DNA of 26,187 nt from Cephalothrix simula (GCA_035591015.1 JAXIUW010144447.1:1-26187), one strand, 5' to 3'; counted from the stretch's first letter, positions 1 through 8,584 are shown. Made by a program: numbers and translations. Notes: a model not told the origin generated them from the letters alone.

Positions 1-135
1 CCATGTAAGTAAGCAAGGCGATGCGCCAAAGTAGCTAGTGTTAGGAGCTCTGCCCCTAACAACCCCGGCAGAGGGCAATGCCCTCTGCACACCCGGACTT
101 GGCCGAAGGCTAACGCCTTCGGCCAAAAGGGTTTG
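1..135 (+). repeat. Multi-hairpin intergenic element, partial copy at window edge
   Basis: This is a host-side copy of the element family found five times inside the prophage further right (15.57-24.82 kb). Two perfect stems are visible: 68-76 pairs with 80-88 (9 bp, loop AAT), and 101-110 pairs with 115-124 (10 bp, loop TAAC). A weaker stem lies near 44-57. Its left end (CCATGTAAGTAAGCAAGG) is, apart from one base, the reverse complement of the right end of the prophage copy at 24.78 kb. This fits a terminal inverted repeat. Only the left module is present; the sequence after about 130 no longer matches the family. It could instead be a static structured repeat of the REP/BIME kind. Confidence 0.75.
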
Positions 136-360
136 GTGTTATATAACTTCAATTAATTAAACATTGCCTATACTTAGACCGAAAGAAGTTTTAGGAGGTT
201 ACTGTTGTTCAAAAGTGTTTTGTAGTATGGCCTTGTAACCAAGAGCAGTCTACAAACCATGATATTCTCTGAACAAATTTGTTGTATCTCAATCCCGTAG
301 CGTCTAAGAAGCGAAAGCACCACTTTGTGCCTCGTTATAAGCCAACAAACTTTAGCTTTA

Positions 361-745
361 CTCATTGGATTAAGCCGAGAGTGCTAGTTGCTATAAACAA
401 CCTAACAAACTTAACACCTTACCTATTGGATTGCTCTGGGAGCGAAGCTCCCATAAAAAAGATTACTGGGATTGTTAAGAGCATTAGCTCTTGACCCCAG
501 ACAAAATAGGAAAAATGACCATGCTGAATGACGCCCCTAAAAATAAAGCCATCTTTTGACTATATCTAAAGGCATAGAATAAGCACCGTTGCTAGGGGTG
601 TGGGGGACTAGTCCCCCTCACGAAGGCTCACTGCCGATGCTGAGGAGTTTCTTTAATTTTGAGGAGGCTGCTTCGGTAAGACAGGCAAGATTTACCCATC
701 TCGGAAGAGTTTCTATTCGTGATTAGAACCTCGGCCAAACAAGGG
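361..745 (+). repeat. Long direct repeat, copy 1
   Basis: This sequence recurs at 939-1358 with an offset of 578 bp at the left end and 613 bp at the right end. Most positions match. The main difference is about 36 bp present in copy 2 and missing here, between the GGGGTGTGGGG and AGGGGGACTAGTCC motifs. It includes hairpins such as GGGAGCGAAGCTCCC (437-451) and the block ATTGTTAAGAGCATTAGCTC (471-490). That last block resembles the right-hand module of the prophage hairpin elements, so both repeat families share building blocks. Confidence 0.85.
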
Positions 746-1530
746 ATAAATTCCCCGCCTTGCAATGGCGTTACCCAGATACACCGCCCAACAAGATGAA
801 CAAGAATCGCCTGCCTTCCAACAAGGCTTTCTATTCGGGATTACTGCTTCGGCCAAACAAGGGCAAACCTCCCGAAAGTTTTTTATTTTGGATTACTGCC
901 CCGACTCTCTTTACCCCATCTAAAAACTTTAGCCCCTCCTCATTGGATTAAGCCGAGAGTGCTAGTTACCAAAAACAATCTAAAAAACTTAACACTTTAC
1001 CTATTGGATCGCTCTGGGAGCGAAGCTCCCATAAAAAAGATTGCTGGGATTGTTAAGAGCATTAGCTCTTAACCCCAGACAAAATAGGAAAAATGACCAT
1101 GCTGAATGACGCCCCTAAAAATAAAGCCATCTTTTGACTATACTTAACGCCGAGATTAAGCACCGTTGCTAGGGGTGTGGGGAGCGCAGTAGCTCCCCAC
1201 TTGGGGGAGGGTGAGGGGGACTAGTCCCCCTCACGAAGCCTCACTGCCGATGCTGATGAGTTTCTTTAATTTTGAGGAGGCGGCCTCGGCAAAACAAGCA
1301 AGATTTACCCATCTCGGAAGAGTTTCTATTCGTGATTAGAACCTCGGCAAAACAAGAGCCTCTCCCACTCGGCAAGGGGCTTTGCCTAGATACACCACCT
1401 CAGCGTGACGAACAAGACCGCCCACCTTCCGACAGGGCATTCTATTTGGGATTACTGCCTCGGTAGAAGGAATGAGAGCCATCCACCCGATAAGGGCTTT
1501 TATCTAAACTTTTGCCTCCAACCCATCCAT
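700..1530 (+). repeat. Short irregular repeat units (cctcgg / ttctattcgggattactg family)
   Basis: Variants of TTCTATTYGGGATTACTG followed by CYTCGG recur near 709, 829, 880, 1323 and 1439, with a more diverged one near 1497. Units are about 60-120 bp long and irregularly spaced. In one frame they translate into recurring FYxGLLPR-like strings, but the frame is broken between units and has no convincing start or ribosome binding site. I therefore treat them as DNA repeats rather than a gene. An inverted cluster lies at about 9980-10130. Confidence 0.6.
939..1358 (+). repeat. Long direct repeat, copy 2
   Basis: This is the second, slightly longer copy of 361-745. It retains a segment that can form a GGGGAGC...GCTCCCC hairpin (near 1179-1198), which copy 1 lacks. 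The right half of this copy (about 1177-1255) is also found inverted at about 10130-10205, beyond the patatin gene. That makes at least three dispersed copies of this module in the window. Confidence 0.85.
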
Positions 1531-1597
1531 AAACCCTATCTTTGTGAGAATTACCTGATAATGCTGAGTTGTATAATCATGCCTTAACCTTAACAGA

Positions 1598-1927
1598 CTA
1601 TGATAGTTGCTTAAAACCACGGCGCTCAATAAATTCTTCCCAGTTTATATTGGGTTTAAGATGGGCGTAAAGTAGCTTAAGGGCGGTGGTGATGATTGGC
1701 TCTGGATACTGTTTGATGGCATAGCCTGATAGTTCATCGCCAAGCAGCGGACGCACAACTTCAGCATAGGCAAAATCTGCGGTTGAGTGCTGGGCTAGGT
1801 GGCTAAGTTCTTGGGTGAGTTTATCGAATTGTTCATCACTGATAATTGCTTCACCTAGCCGATAATAGATAAAGCTATGCACCAAGAATTGTTGGCTAAG
1901 TTGGTTAAGGCGTGCTGTGGTGTTCAT
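1598..1927 (-). CDS. Small LigA-related protein (domain Ia-like), last gene of the heme operon
   Basis: This is a 109-residue protein. Residues of about 8-42 read HSFIYYRLGEAIISDEQFDKL in character (histidine, double tyrosine, then an ISDEQFD turn). That resembles the N-terminal Ia helical domain of NAD-dependent DNA ligase, where a similar Y-Y...D-x-x-Y/F-D pattern binds the nicotinamide part of NAD. No adenylation lysine motif, OB fold, zinc finger or BRCT domain follows, so it cannot be a ligase by itself. Stand-alone proteins of this type are known mostly as 'DNA ligase LigA-related' proteins of phages and bacteria, with unknown role. Its ATG overlaps the hemD stop (ATGA, 4 nt), so it is probably translationally coupled to hemD. 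The family resemblance is from pattern recognition; its function here is unknown. Confidence 0.7.
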   Translation of the reverse strand: MNTTARLNQLSQQFLVHSFIYYRLGEAIISDEQFDKLTQELSHLAQHSTADFAYAEVVRPLLGDELSGYAIKQYPEPIITTALKLLYAHLKPNINWEEFIERRGFKQLS

Positions 1928-2703
1928 GGCTTATCCTTCCAAGCGCAAATATTTTTAACAAGACTATGCATGGTACCCTTAGCGATTAAACTAACTTTGA
2001 GGCCGACTTTGGCAGCCTCATCAGCGGTTACCGGACCAAGGCAGGCTACATTGGGTTGATTAAGAGCTGAGCTATCTATGCTATAAGCGTTCAGGCCGTT
2101 CATAAAGTGCTTAATGGCTAACGGACTTGTAAAGATGCACCAGTCTAATTTTTTGTTATTAAATAGGCCGGCCAGTTTATCAAATTCTGCTTTATGTGGA
2201 ACATTACGATAGGCGGTGATCACTTCTACAGCAAAACCCGCTGCGGTTAGTTTTTCGGGAATAGTATCAGATGCTAACGCTGCTCTTAGTAGCCAAACTT
2301 TACCAACTGTCCCATTGTTGTGCTCAAAGTAATCTAGCCAGCTGTTGACTAATCCCTGCGCATGAGGTTCTGCGGCAATAATCTGTGGTTCTACGCCATA
2401 CTGACGCAGTGTAGCAGCCGTGGCCATACCGATTACTGCCCATTGCCCGGTTAATGCTTCGGGTTGGCAGCGTTGCAGTAAAAAGTTAATGCTGGTTACG
2501 CTGGTGATGATTGTCCAATCGTGCGGTTTTAAGCTATTTAGATAATTATCAATGCCGTCCCAGCTTGACGGAGCTACAAAATCAAGCAAAGGAAAGGCGA
2601 ACACCTCTGCGCCTTGTTCTTCTAGCAGAGTGGTTAGCGACTGCTGATAGGGCAGCGGCCGTGTATTTAATATTTTAGCCCCGGCCAGAGGTTTGCTATT
2701 CAT
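1924..2703 (-). CDS. hemD: Uroporphyrinogen-III synthase
   Basis: A 259-residue enzyme that would cyclise hydroxymethylbilane to uroporphyrinogen III, inverting ring D, in the cytoplasm. Typical two-lobe family features are visible: an N-terminal LNTRPLPYQQSLTTLLE segment, a TSVTSINFLL segment near residue 87, an FTSPLAIKHFM segment near residue 190, and CLGPVTADEAAKVGL near residue 225. The length is normal for the family, which has few invariant residues, so the call rests on overall pattern and on the neighbouring hemA. The ATG overlaps the hemA stop by one base (TGATG), and its own stop overlaps the next start. hemC, the usual partner supplying the substrate, is not in the window and must lie elsewhere if the pathway is complete. 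Confidence 0.9.
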   Translation of the reverse strand: MNSKPLAGAKILNTRPLPYQQSLTTLLEEQGAEVFAFPLLDFVAPSSWDGIDNYLNSLKPHDWTIITSVTSINFLLQRCQPEALTGQWAVIGMATAATLRQYGVEPQIIAAEPHAQGLVNSWLDYFEHNNGTVGKVWLLRAALASDTIPEKLTAAGFAVEVITAYRNVPHKAEFDKLAGLFNNKKLDWCIFTSPLAIKHFMNGLNAYSIDSSALNQPNVACLGPVTADEAAKVGLKVSLIAKGTMHSLVKNICAWKDKP

Positions 2704-4016
2704 CAGTGCTTGGCTGGCTGCGGAAATAAGATCAGCTCAGCTGATCCATCATCAAGATCAAATAATTCTTGTAGTAATTCTGTATACAAAAAGCGTTCAT
2801 CGGCAGCCATTTGCTTGGTATTAATGCTGGGCGCATGTAGAATTTTCTTTAGAACAGAGCCTAGTAAGTCTTCAACTATGCTCCGCTGAGCGGGCGTAAG
2901 TTGGGCTAGGCTGGCTTGACGCAGTCTAAGCTCGTCCTGTGCGATGCCTTCTAGTTTAGAGCGCAAAGATTTAATTACGCCGGCAACATCAGTTTGACGC
3001 AGGTGTAGTTTATAATTGGCCACGCCTTGCTCTATGATGCTTAGAGCTTGGTGGAGACAATGTCGGCGACGCTCCATGTTTTTGTCGGCGACCTCTTGCA
3101 AGGCATCTATGCCATAGTAATAAACATCGCCAAGCTCGTTGATGGCGGGGTCAATATTGCGAGGAACGGCGATATCAATATAAAGCTGAGGATTACCATT
3201 ACGCCGCTGAATGGCTTGCTGAGCTTGTTGAACACCAATCAAGTAGTCATCGGTGGTAGCTGAGGTGATTATTATGTCGCAACTAGGCAATATGCTTTGC
3301 AATTCAGATAGAGAGTACGCCTTAGCATTAAACTTTAGGGCTAAACTAGAGGCATTGGCAAGGGTACGATTGATGATGCAGATTCTTTCAACACCGTTTT
3401 TAATCAGCTGTTTAAGGGCTAGTTCAGCAATTTCGCCAGCACCCACTATCAAAACGCTACGTTGCTTAATATCGGCATAAATTGATCGCGCCAAGTTGAC
3501 CCCCATTTGGCCCACTGATAAGGGATGCTTGGCTATTTGAGTATCACTACGCACTCGCTTGGCCGTGCGTAGTAGGTGCGGAAAGAGTCCTAGAAAATGC
3601 TTTTTAACTAGTCCTCGTTCTTGAGCAAGCCTAAAACTTTGCTTAACCTGACCTAATATCTGCGCTTCGCCAATAACCATCGACTCTAATGACGCCGTAA
3701 CCCTGAACAGATGCGCCAAGGCATCATCTCCAGACTGATACAGCGGTTCAATTTCTAAACCCAGCCGATAATCCTCTGCAGAGCTTAACGCATTGCTCTG
3801 GGCTGCGTGTTGATTAATGCAGGCCTGAACAAGCTCTTGAGGCTGAAGTCTACCGCAATAATATAGCTCTACCCTATTACAGGTAGAGAGCAATACGGCC
3901 TCATCAATAGCATGCTTACTAAGCAGATCTTCTAGCACAGGGTAAGATACTAGCTGTGCAAACCGTTCACGCAGTGCCACGCCATGATTTTTGTAATTAA
4001 CGCTAACTAATTGCAT
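2703..4016 (-). CDS. hemA: Glutamyl-tRNA reductase
   Basis: A 437-residue NADPH-dependent reductase that converts glutamyl-tRNA(Glu) to glutamate-1-semialdehyde, the first committed step of C5-pathway tetrapyrrole synthesis. The catalytic cysteine is in STCNRVE (Cys46). The signature region SLESMVIGEAQILGQV follows at about 109-124. The nucleotide-binding loop reads VGAGEIAE with IINRT downstream, and a C-terminal helical dimerisation region completes the usual architecture and length. The gene starts 39 nt after the clpB stop and is fused by a 1-nt overlap to hemD, so clpB, hemA and hemD may share a transcript. No strong Shine-Dalgarno sequence precedes its ATG. In E. coli hemA is instead followed by prfA; here it is coupled to hemD. 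Confidence 0.96.
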   Translation of the reverse strand: MQLVSVNYKNHGVALRERFAQLVSYPVLEDLLSKHAIDEAVLLSTCNRVELYYCGRLQPQELVQACINQHAAQSNALSSAEDYRLGLEIEPLYQSGDDALAHLFRVTASLESMVIGEAQILGQVKQSFRLAQERGLVKKHFLGLFPHLLRTAKRVRSDTQIAKHPLSVGQMGVNLARSIYADIKQRSVLIVGAGEIAELALKQLIKNGVERICIINRTLANASSLALKFNAKAYSLSELQSILPSCDIIITSATTDDYLIGVQQAQQAIQRRNGNPQLYIDIAVPRNIDPAINELGDVYYYGIDALQEVADKNMERRRHCLHQALSIIEQGVANYKLHLRQTDVAGVIKSLRSKLEGIAQDELRLRQASLAQLTPAQRSIVEDLLGSVLKKILHAPSINTKQMAADERFLYTELLQELFDLDDGSAELILFPQPAKH

Positions 4017-4055
4017 AAGTCATTGTTCGTCATCAATAGAAGTTATAGCACAAAT

Positions 4056-6614
4056 CTAAGCCTCTGCCTTAGCTTTGAAGATAAACTGGCCATCATCTGC
4101 AACATCAACTATAACCTCAGACTTTAACTGCTCTTTAAGTATCAAGTAGCTGATTTTAGTTTCAATTTGTTTGCGAATTATTCTGTTCAGCGGTCGGGCA
4201 CCGTAGGTTATGTCATAACCCAATTCAGCTAGGCGTTCAATAGCTTTGGCAGTGCAGCGAAGTTTTATTGATTGATTAGCCAGTCGTTTAGCCAGATCAT
4301 TCAGCCTTAGTTTGACGATGCCTCTAATCTCGTCCATACCCAGTGCCTTAAAGGTGATTATGTCGTCAATACGATTAATAAACTCAGGCTTAAAGGTTTT
4401 CTTGAGCTCGTTGTCAATGGCTAATTTAAGTTCTTCACTGGGGGCTGTGTTGCGGGCTATTATTTCGCCGCCAAGGTTAGAAGTCATAAAGATGACCGTG
4501 TTCTTAAAGTCAACCTTGCGCCCCTGTGAGTCGGTTAGATGGCCCTCATCTAGTAGCGGTAGCAGTAAATTGAACACATCATTATGCGCCTTTTCTATTT
4601 CATCAAACAAAATAACGCTATATGGCCGGCGGCGTACGGCTTCGGTAAGTTGTCCGCCTTCCTCATAACCCACATAGCCCGGCGGAGCACCAATTAGTCG
4701 TGCTACCGAATGGCGTTCCATATATTCAGACATATCAATGCGAGTGAGGGCGTTTTCGTCATCAAATAAGAATTCGGCTACAGAGCGTGTCATCTCAGTT
4801 TTGCCAACCCCAGTCGGACCGAGCAGCAAAAAACTTCCCAAGGGGCGATTAGGATTTTGAATGCCGGCCTGCGAACGAATAATGGCTTCAGCTACGGCCT
4901 CTACTGCTTCCTCTTGGCCGATAACTCGTTTGCGTAATGATGCCTCTAACTCCATAAAGCGTTTTAGCTCGTCTTTATCAAGCTTGGCCAGCGGTATGCC
5001 CGTTGATTGTGATATGATGCGTGCAATATCTTCACGGCTAACTTCTTCGGTGAGCAGTGTTTCATCGCCAGCATTGTCTAGCTCTTTAAGCTGCTGTTCT
5101 AGCTCAATTAGGCGACCATATTTAAGCTCGGCCACCCGTGATAAGTCATATTCACGCTCAGCAACTTCCATATCGTGTTTAACTTCACCAATTTGGCGTT
5201 TTATTTCACGTTTAGAATCAATGTTGCCCTTTTCTTTATCCCAGCGGCGTTGCAGGGCTGAGGCCTCGGCCTTTAATTCTCCCAGTGCGGCCTCTAAGTC
5301 AGTCAAACGGCTTTGGTTTTGAGCATCTTCATCTTTAAGAATAGATTCACGCTCAATCTCTAGCTGCATGATGCGCCGTGACAGGGCATCTAATTCTTGA
5401 GGCATAGAATCGCTTTCTACACGGAGCTGTGCGGCGGCTTCATCAATCAAGTCAATGGCCTTGTCGGGCAAAAATCTATCGGTGATGTATCGCTCTGAAA
5501 GCTGGGCTGCGGCGACTAAGGCTTCATCTTTAATACGCACACCATGATGCACCTCATAACGATCTTTTAATCCACGCAGAATAGAGATGCAATCATCTAC
5601 CGTAGGCTCTTGCACAATTATTTGCTGGAAGCGACGCTCTAAGGCCTGATCTTTCTCAAAGTGCTTACGATATTCATCAAGAGTGGTAGCCCCGATGCAG
5701 CTTAGTTCGCCACGTGCCAACATGGGCTTCATCAGATTGCTGGCATCCATAGAACCTTCGGCTTTACCGGCACCGACTACGGTATGGATTTCATCAATAA
5801 ATAAAATGACCTGCCCGGCCTGAGACTTAACCTCGGTCATTACCCCTTTCAAGCGTTCTTCAAAGGCTCCCCGATAGGTGGTTCCGGCCATTAGTGCGCC
5901 CATATCTAGCTCTATAACCCGCTTATTACGCAAACTTTCTGGAATATCGCCCCGAACAATACGATTGGCCAAACCCTCAACAATGGCGGTTTTGCCCACT
6001 CCGGGCTCGCCGATAAGCACCGGATTATTCTTAGTGCGCCGTGATAAAATCTGAATAATGCGCCTGATTTCTGCATCACGACCAATAACCGGATCAAGTT
6101 TGCCATCTTCGGCAAGTTTGGTGATGTCGCGCCCAAACTTATTGAGGGCATCTAGGCTATCTTCGCCAGAGGCCGTGGTTATGGTGCGTCCTTTGCGCCA
6201 CGCCAGTAATGCCTCTTTAAGTCCGCTTTGAGTTGCACCATGCTTTTGTAGCAATTCAGTGGTTTTGTCTGGCGGATTAAGCTCAAGCATTGACACCAAA
6301 AGATGCTCTGAACTGATGAAGCCATCATCCATTTCACCAGCCCGCTGATCAGCTATGGCTAAGAGCTGATTAAGGCTGGGCGTGGCCTGCAGCTTATCAA
6401 TGCTCATATTGCCCAAAGTGGGCAACTTATCAAGCTCGGTTGCAATATCGTCAACAAGAGCGGTGGTCGGCTGAGGCAATAGACCCAGTAATGAAGCCTC
6501 GCTAGCAATAACCGACAATAAATGCAGTGGCTCAATTTGACTATTGTGCTTCACTAGCCCTAGCTGATGGGCATCCTGAAAGATTTTTGCGGCCTTATCG
6601 GTTAGTTTACGCAT
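4056..6614 (-). CDS. clpB: ClpB disaggregase (Hsp100 AAA+ ATPase)
   Basis: An 852-residue cytoplasmic AAA+ unfoldase that, with DnaK, extracts polypeptides from aggregates. In order it has a ClpN repeat domain (1-145), AAA-1 with Walker A GEPGVGKT (202-209) and a Walker B-like LFIDEIHT, the long coiled-coil middle domain (about 400-525, rich in Glu/Arg/Lys) that separates ClpB from ClpA/ClpC, and AAA-2 with Walker A GPTGVGKT (about 600) and [11 protein letters not shown]-terminal D2-small domain ends the protein. Length is as expected. There is no IGF/L ClpP-binding loop in the usual form, consistent with ClpB. The ATG is preceded by GGGAGG at 6621-6626. It is first in the run clpB > hemA > hemD. 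I saw no clear heat-shock promoter or CIRCE operator. Confidence 0.97.
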   Translation of the reverse strand: MRKLTDKAAKIFQDAHQLGLVKHNSQIEPLHLLSVIASEASLLGLLPQPTTALVDDIATELDKLPTLGNMSIDKLQATPSLNQLLAIADQRAGEMDDGFISSEHLLVSMLELNPPDKTTELLQKHGATQSGLKEALLAWRKGRTITTASGEDSLDALNKFGRDITKLAEDGKLDPVIGRDAEIRRIIQILSRRTKNNPVLIGEPGVGKTAIVEGLANRIVRGDIPESLRNKRVIELDMGALMAGTTYRGAFEERLKGVMTEVKSQAGQVILFIDEIHTVVGAGKAEGSMDASNLMKPMLARGELSCIGATTLDEYRKHFEKDQALERRFQQIIVQEPTVDDCISILRGLKDRYEVHHGVRIKDEALVAAAQLSERYITDRFLPDKAIDLIDEAAAQLRVESDSMPQELDALSRRIMQLEIERESILKDEDAQNQSRLTDLEAALGELKAEASALQRRWDKEKGNIDSKREIKRQIGEVKHDMEVAEREYDLSRVAELKYGRLIELEQQLKELDNAGDETLLTEEVSREDIARIISQSTGIPLAKLDKDELKRFMELEASLRKRVIGQEEAVEAVAEAIIRSQAGIQNPNRPLGSFLLLGPTGVGKTEMTRSVAEFLFDDENALTRIDMSEYMERHSVARLIGAPPGYVGYEEGGQLTEAVRRRPYSVILFDEIEKAHNDVFNLLLPLLDEGHLTDSQGRKVDFKNTVIFMTSNLGGEIIARNTAPSEELKLAIDNELKKTFKPEFINRIDDIITFKALGMDEIRGIVKLRLNDLAKRLANQSIKLRCTAKAIERLAELGYDITYGARPLNRIIRKQIETKISYLILKEQLKSEVIVDVADDGQFIFKAKAEA

Positions 6615-6633
6615 CAGTAACCTCCCTATGCTT

Positions 6634-6639
6634 ATTATA
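6634..6639 (-). promoter_or_regulatory. Possible -10 box (TATAAT) upstream of clpB
   Basis: A perfect TATAAT lies on the minus strand 20 nt before the clpB ATG, just upstream of the GGGAGG ribosome binding site. Transcription from it would give a leader of only about 13 nt. No TTGACA-like -35 hexamer is visible at 16-18 nt, and nothing resembles a sigma-32 -35 box. The surroundings are AT-rich, so a chance match is quite possible. Confidence 0.25.
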
Positions 6640-6900
6640 GATGCTTACTAATTATTAATAGTGTTTATTAGATAGTACTTCCTAACTACAGATTGTTACT
6701 ACGGAATAGTTTTTTGAATAACTTGAATGGCTTTTCAATAATTTTTTTAACTATCATCAGTTTAACCATTTCTAGATAATCTCTACATGCTCAATATGCC
6801 CCACTGGCTCTACATACTAAACTCTACAGGCTAAAGTATTGAATGGGGTGTTTGGGGCAGAGTTTCAGGCAAGTCTTAAAGCCAGCCCTTTGGTGGAGTA

Positions 6901-7018
6901 GTTTAACCGAATAGCTTGACTGAACAATTTGGTTGAACACTTTAACTGAATAATCTGGATAAATAACTTGATCTCAATAATTTGTCTAAAAAACTTCCCT
7001 AAATAATTTAATTGATTG
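6901..7018. repeat. Degenerate 13-bp tandem array between the polyprenyl synthase gene and clpB
   Basis: Nine consecutive units can be read: GTTTAACCGAATA, GCTTGACTGAACA, ATTTGGTTGAACA, CTTTAACTGAATA, ATCTGGATAAATA, a 14-nt unit ACTTGATCTCAATA, ATTTGTCTAAAAA, ACTTCCCTAAATA and ATTTAATTGATTG. The rough consensus is NYTTRNYTGAATA. Similar but more broken phrases (TTTTTTGAATAACTTGAATGG) occur at about 6710-6730. The array lies in a 437-bp gene-free gap, downstream of the polyprenyl synthase gene and upstream of clpB, both on the minus strand. The periodicity is seen directly; any role (protein binding, decayed repeat) is unknown. Confidence 0.65.
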
Positions 7019-7051
7019 CGCAAACCAACATTATAAGAATATATCAAGAAT

Positions 7052-8038
7052 CTAGTGCGTGCGTTGATTAAAGATATAGGTTAGCTCTTTGAGCATATTT
7101 ATATATTTATTATTCGGCAAGTCGCCGGGCAAGCTATTCAGCAGTTCACGAGCCAGTGCTGTTTTTTGATCAGCCTCACTAACTACATGTTGGTAAACAG
7201 CATACTTTTGCATATAATCATTAACCTCGGCCACAGCAGCATCGGTAATCTCATCTTGAGTAATTATAGCATCAATGCGCTTGCGCTCAGTAGAGTTAGC
7301 CACGCTCATCAAATGAATAAGAGGCAAAGTTATTTTTCGTTCACGTAAATCTGCGCCAATTGGGCGAGTTTGGTCTGGCGTGGGCTTATAATCTAGTGCA
7401 TCATCAACCAGTTGAAAAGCCAAGCCCATATTATTGCCATAGGCATACAAGGCATCCTGAGCTGCCACCGGCGCACCGCCTAAAATAGCTCCGAGCTTAG
7501 TTGAGGCCGCAAATAGGCTGGCCGTTTTATTCTCAATTATGCTGTAATATTGCTCAACCGATGTATCAGCATAACTGTACTCAAGCTGCAAAACCTCACC
7601 AGTAGATAGCTTCACCAAGGCTTCAGAAACCGTAGGCATTATATCTTGTCGGCCGATAGAGCTAAACACGCTGACCGCAAAGGCAAATAAGTAGTCGCCA
7701 ACCAGCACGCTAGAGCGATTGCCCCAAATCACCCTAGCAGCGGCTTGACTACGGCGAATATTGCTCTCATCAACTACATCATCGTGCAACAAACTGGCTG
7801 TATGTAAGTACTCAATAGCCAAGCCCGCCTGATGCGCCGCAGGCTCAGTATAGCCAAAAGCTCGTGCCGATATTAGCAACGATAAAGGTCTGATACGCTT
7901 GCCCTTCAGCTTCAGGATATGATCAGAAACGGAATTAATTAAGCTGACTTCACTGCGATATTGAGACAGCAGCAGCTCTTCAATTTTAGCTATGTCATCT
8001 GAAAAATGTGCGTAGATACGCTTAAGGATTGGTTCCAC
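7052..8038 (-). CDS. ispB: Long-chain trans-polyprenyl diphosphate synthase (octaprenyl/heptaprenyl type)
   Basis: A 328-residue prenyl elongase that adds isopentenyl diphosphate units to an allylic primer, making the side chain for ubiquinone or menaquinone. Signature motifs are present: GKRIRP (46-51), the first aspartate-rich motif DDVVD in LLHDDVVDESNIRR (86-90), GDYLFA (114-119) and the second aspartate-rich motif DDALD in QLVDDALDY (212-216). The residues before the first DDxxD lack bulky aromatics close by (A81, S82), as in long-chain enzymes, but chain length cannot be fixed from sequence. The start is a GTG immediately after an in-frame TAA, with no in-frame ATG nearby and no clear Shine-Dalgarno. 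Expression may therefore be weak or leader-dependent. It is separated from clpB by 437 bp. The symbol is by family. Confidence 0.9.
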   Translation of the reverse strand: MEPILKRIYAHFSDDIAKIEELLLSQYRSEVSLINSVSDHILKLKGKRIRPLSLLISARAFGYTEPAAHQAGLAIEYLHTASLLHDDVVDESNIRRSQAAARVIWGNRSSVLVGDYLFAFAVSVFSSIGRQDIMPTVSEALVKLSTGEVLQLEYSYADTSVEQYYSIIENKTASLFAASTKLGAILGGAPVAAQDALYAYGNNMGLAFQLVDDALDYKPTPDQTRPIGADLRERKITLPLIHLMSVANSTERKRIDAIITQDEITDAAVAEVNDYMQKYAVYQHVVSEADQKTALARELLNSLPGDLPNNKYINMLKELTYIFNQRTH

Positions 8039-8116
8039 TTATTTTAATCAACTGTATATGTTACCATTCATCAGGCTAGTGTAGCACACCAACCAAAAAG
8101 CTAACCATTTTTGGGC

Positions 8117-8584
8117 ATGTTCAAGTTTTTTCTAATAGCCATGTTACTCGGTAGCAGTCAGCTGTTGGCACAGGTAGAGCGTCATTTACCGCACGACTTT
8201 AACGAAAGCCTTTACCCACCGCTACACGTTGAAATATTAGACTCTGCGCTTGATGTAATAGGCAACGCACTGATTTATCCTAATTTTATAGAAATAGAAA
8301 ATGAGGGCGGTCTGCAAGTGGGTCGCATTGGAGTAGTCTATCAGCATGGGCGCATCAAATTGTATTTGGTCAGCAGTGATCAAAAACGGACTATGGTTGG
8401 CACGGGCTATAATTATCGCCTATACAACGATGCTGGTACTTTGGTTGGCTACTACCATTGGACAGCCATCTGGAGCCATGTTTATGACCTAGAAATGCGA
8501 CTGCTCGGCAAGGCGCAGTGCATCGCCTATCAGGGAGTATGCGCAGCCGGAATTGCTGGCTATCTGTTAAGTCTATATAATTAA
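8117..8584 (+). CDS. Exported protein of unknown function
   Basis: I do not recognise this family. With the ATG at 8117 the protein has 155 residues. A TTG two codons upstream is the only earlier start, and no clear Shine-Dalgarno supports either. It begins with a typical Sec signal: FKF, then a hydrophobic LIAMLLGSSQLL stretch and a probable cleavage after LAQ near residue 19, giving a mature start at VERH. The mature part is mostly predicted beta, with repeated short strand-turn phrases ending in glycine (GNALIYP, GRIGVVY, GTGYNYRL, GTLVGYYHW, LLGKAQC). This suggests a small beta-meander fold of repeated 20-25 residue hairpins. Two cysteines near the end (QCIAYQGVC) could form a periplasmic disulfide. 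The C-terminus, GIAGYLLSLYN, is hydrophobic. It is divergent from the polyprenyl synthase gene and 69 nt upstream of the patatin gene. Confidence 0.75.
   Translation: MFKFFLIAMLLGSSQLLAQVERHLPHDFNESLYPPLHVEILDSALDVIGNALIYPNFIEIENEGGLQVGRIGVVYQHGRIKLYLVSSDQKRTMVGTGYNYRLYNDAGTLVGYYHWTAIWSHVYDLEMRLLGKAQCIAYQGVCAAGIAGYLLSLYN

Larger units (their letters stand above)
136..1597. other. Gene-free repeat-rich stretch
   Basis: No reading frame here looks like a real gene. The few open frames of 60-71 codons lie inside repeats and have proline/arginine-rich or low-complexity translations. The stretch consists of an AT-rich segment of no recognisable content (about 136-340), two copies of a long direct repeat, and short units that recur around the phrase TTCTATTYGGGATTACTG. 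No tRNA or rRNA was recognised. Confidence 0.7.

Noticed and set aside
174-365. 63-codon open frame on the minus strand in the left repeat region
   Set aside because: No ribosome binding site, no recognisable motif, and it overlaps the start of a repeat; probably chance.
279-1587. Several plus-strand open frames (279-494, 760-951, 1272-1466, 1405-1587)
   Set aside because: They run through DNA repeats, lack ribosome binding sites, and their recurring GLLPR-like strings reflect the repeated DNA and not a protein family.
4312-5322. Open frames opposite clpB (4312-4668 and 4861-5322)
   Set aside because: Serine/leucine-rich antisense shadows of a well-conserved gene.
6615-6700. Heat-shock promoter or CIRCE operator upstream of clpB
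   Set aside because: No CTTGAA/CCCCAT-like pair and no TTAGCACTC inverted repeat found; only an isolated TATAAT.
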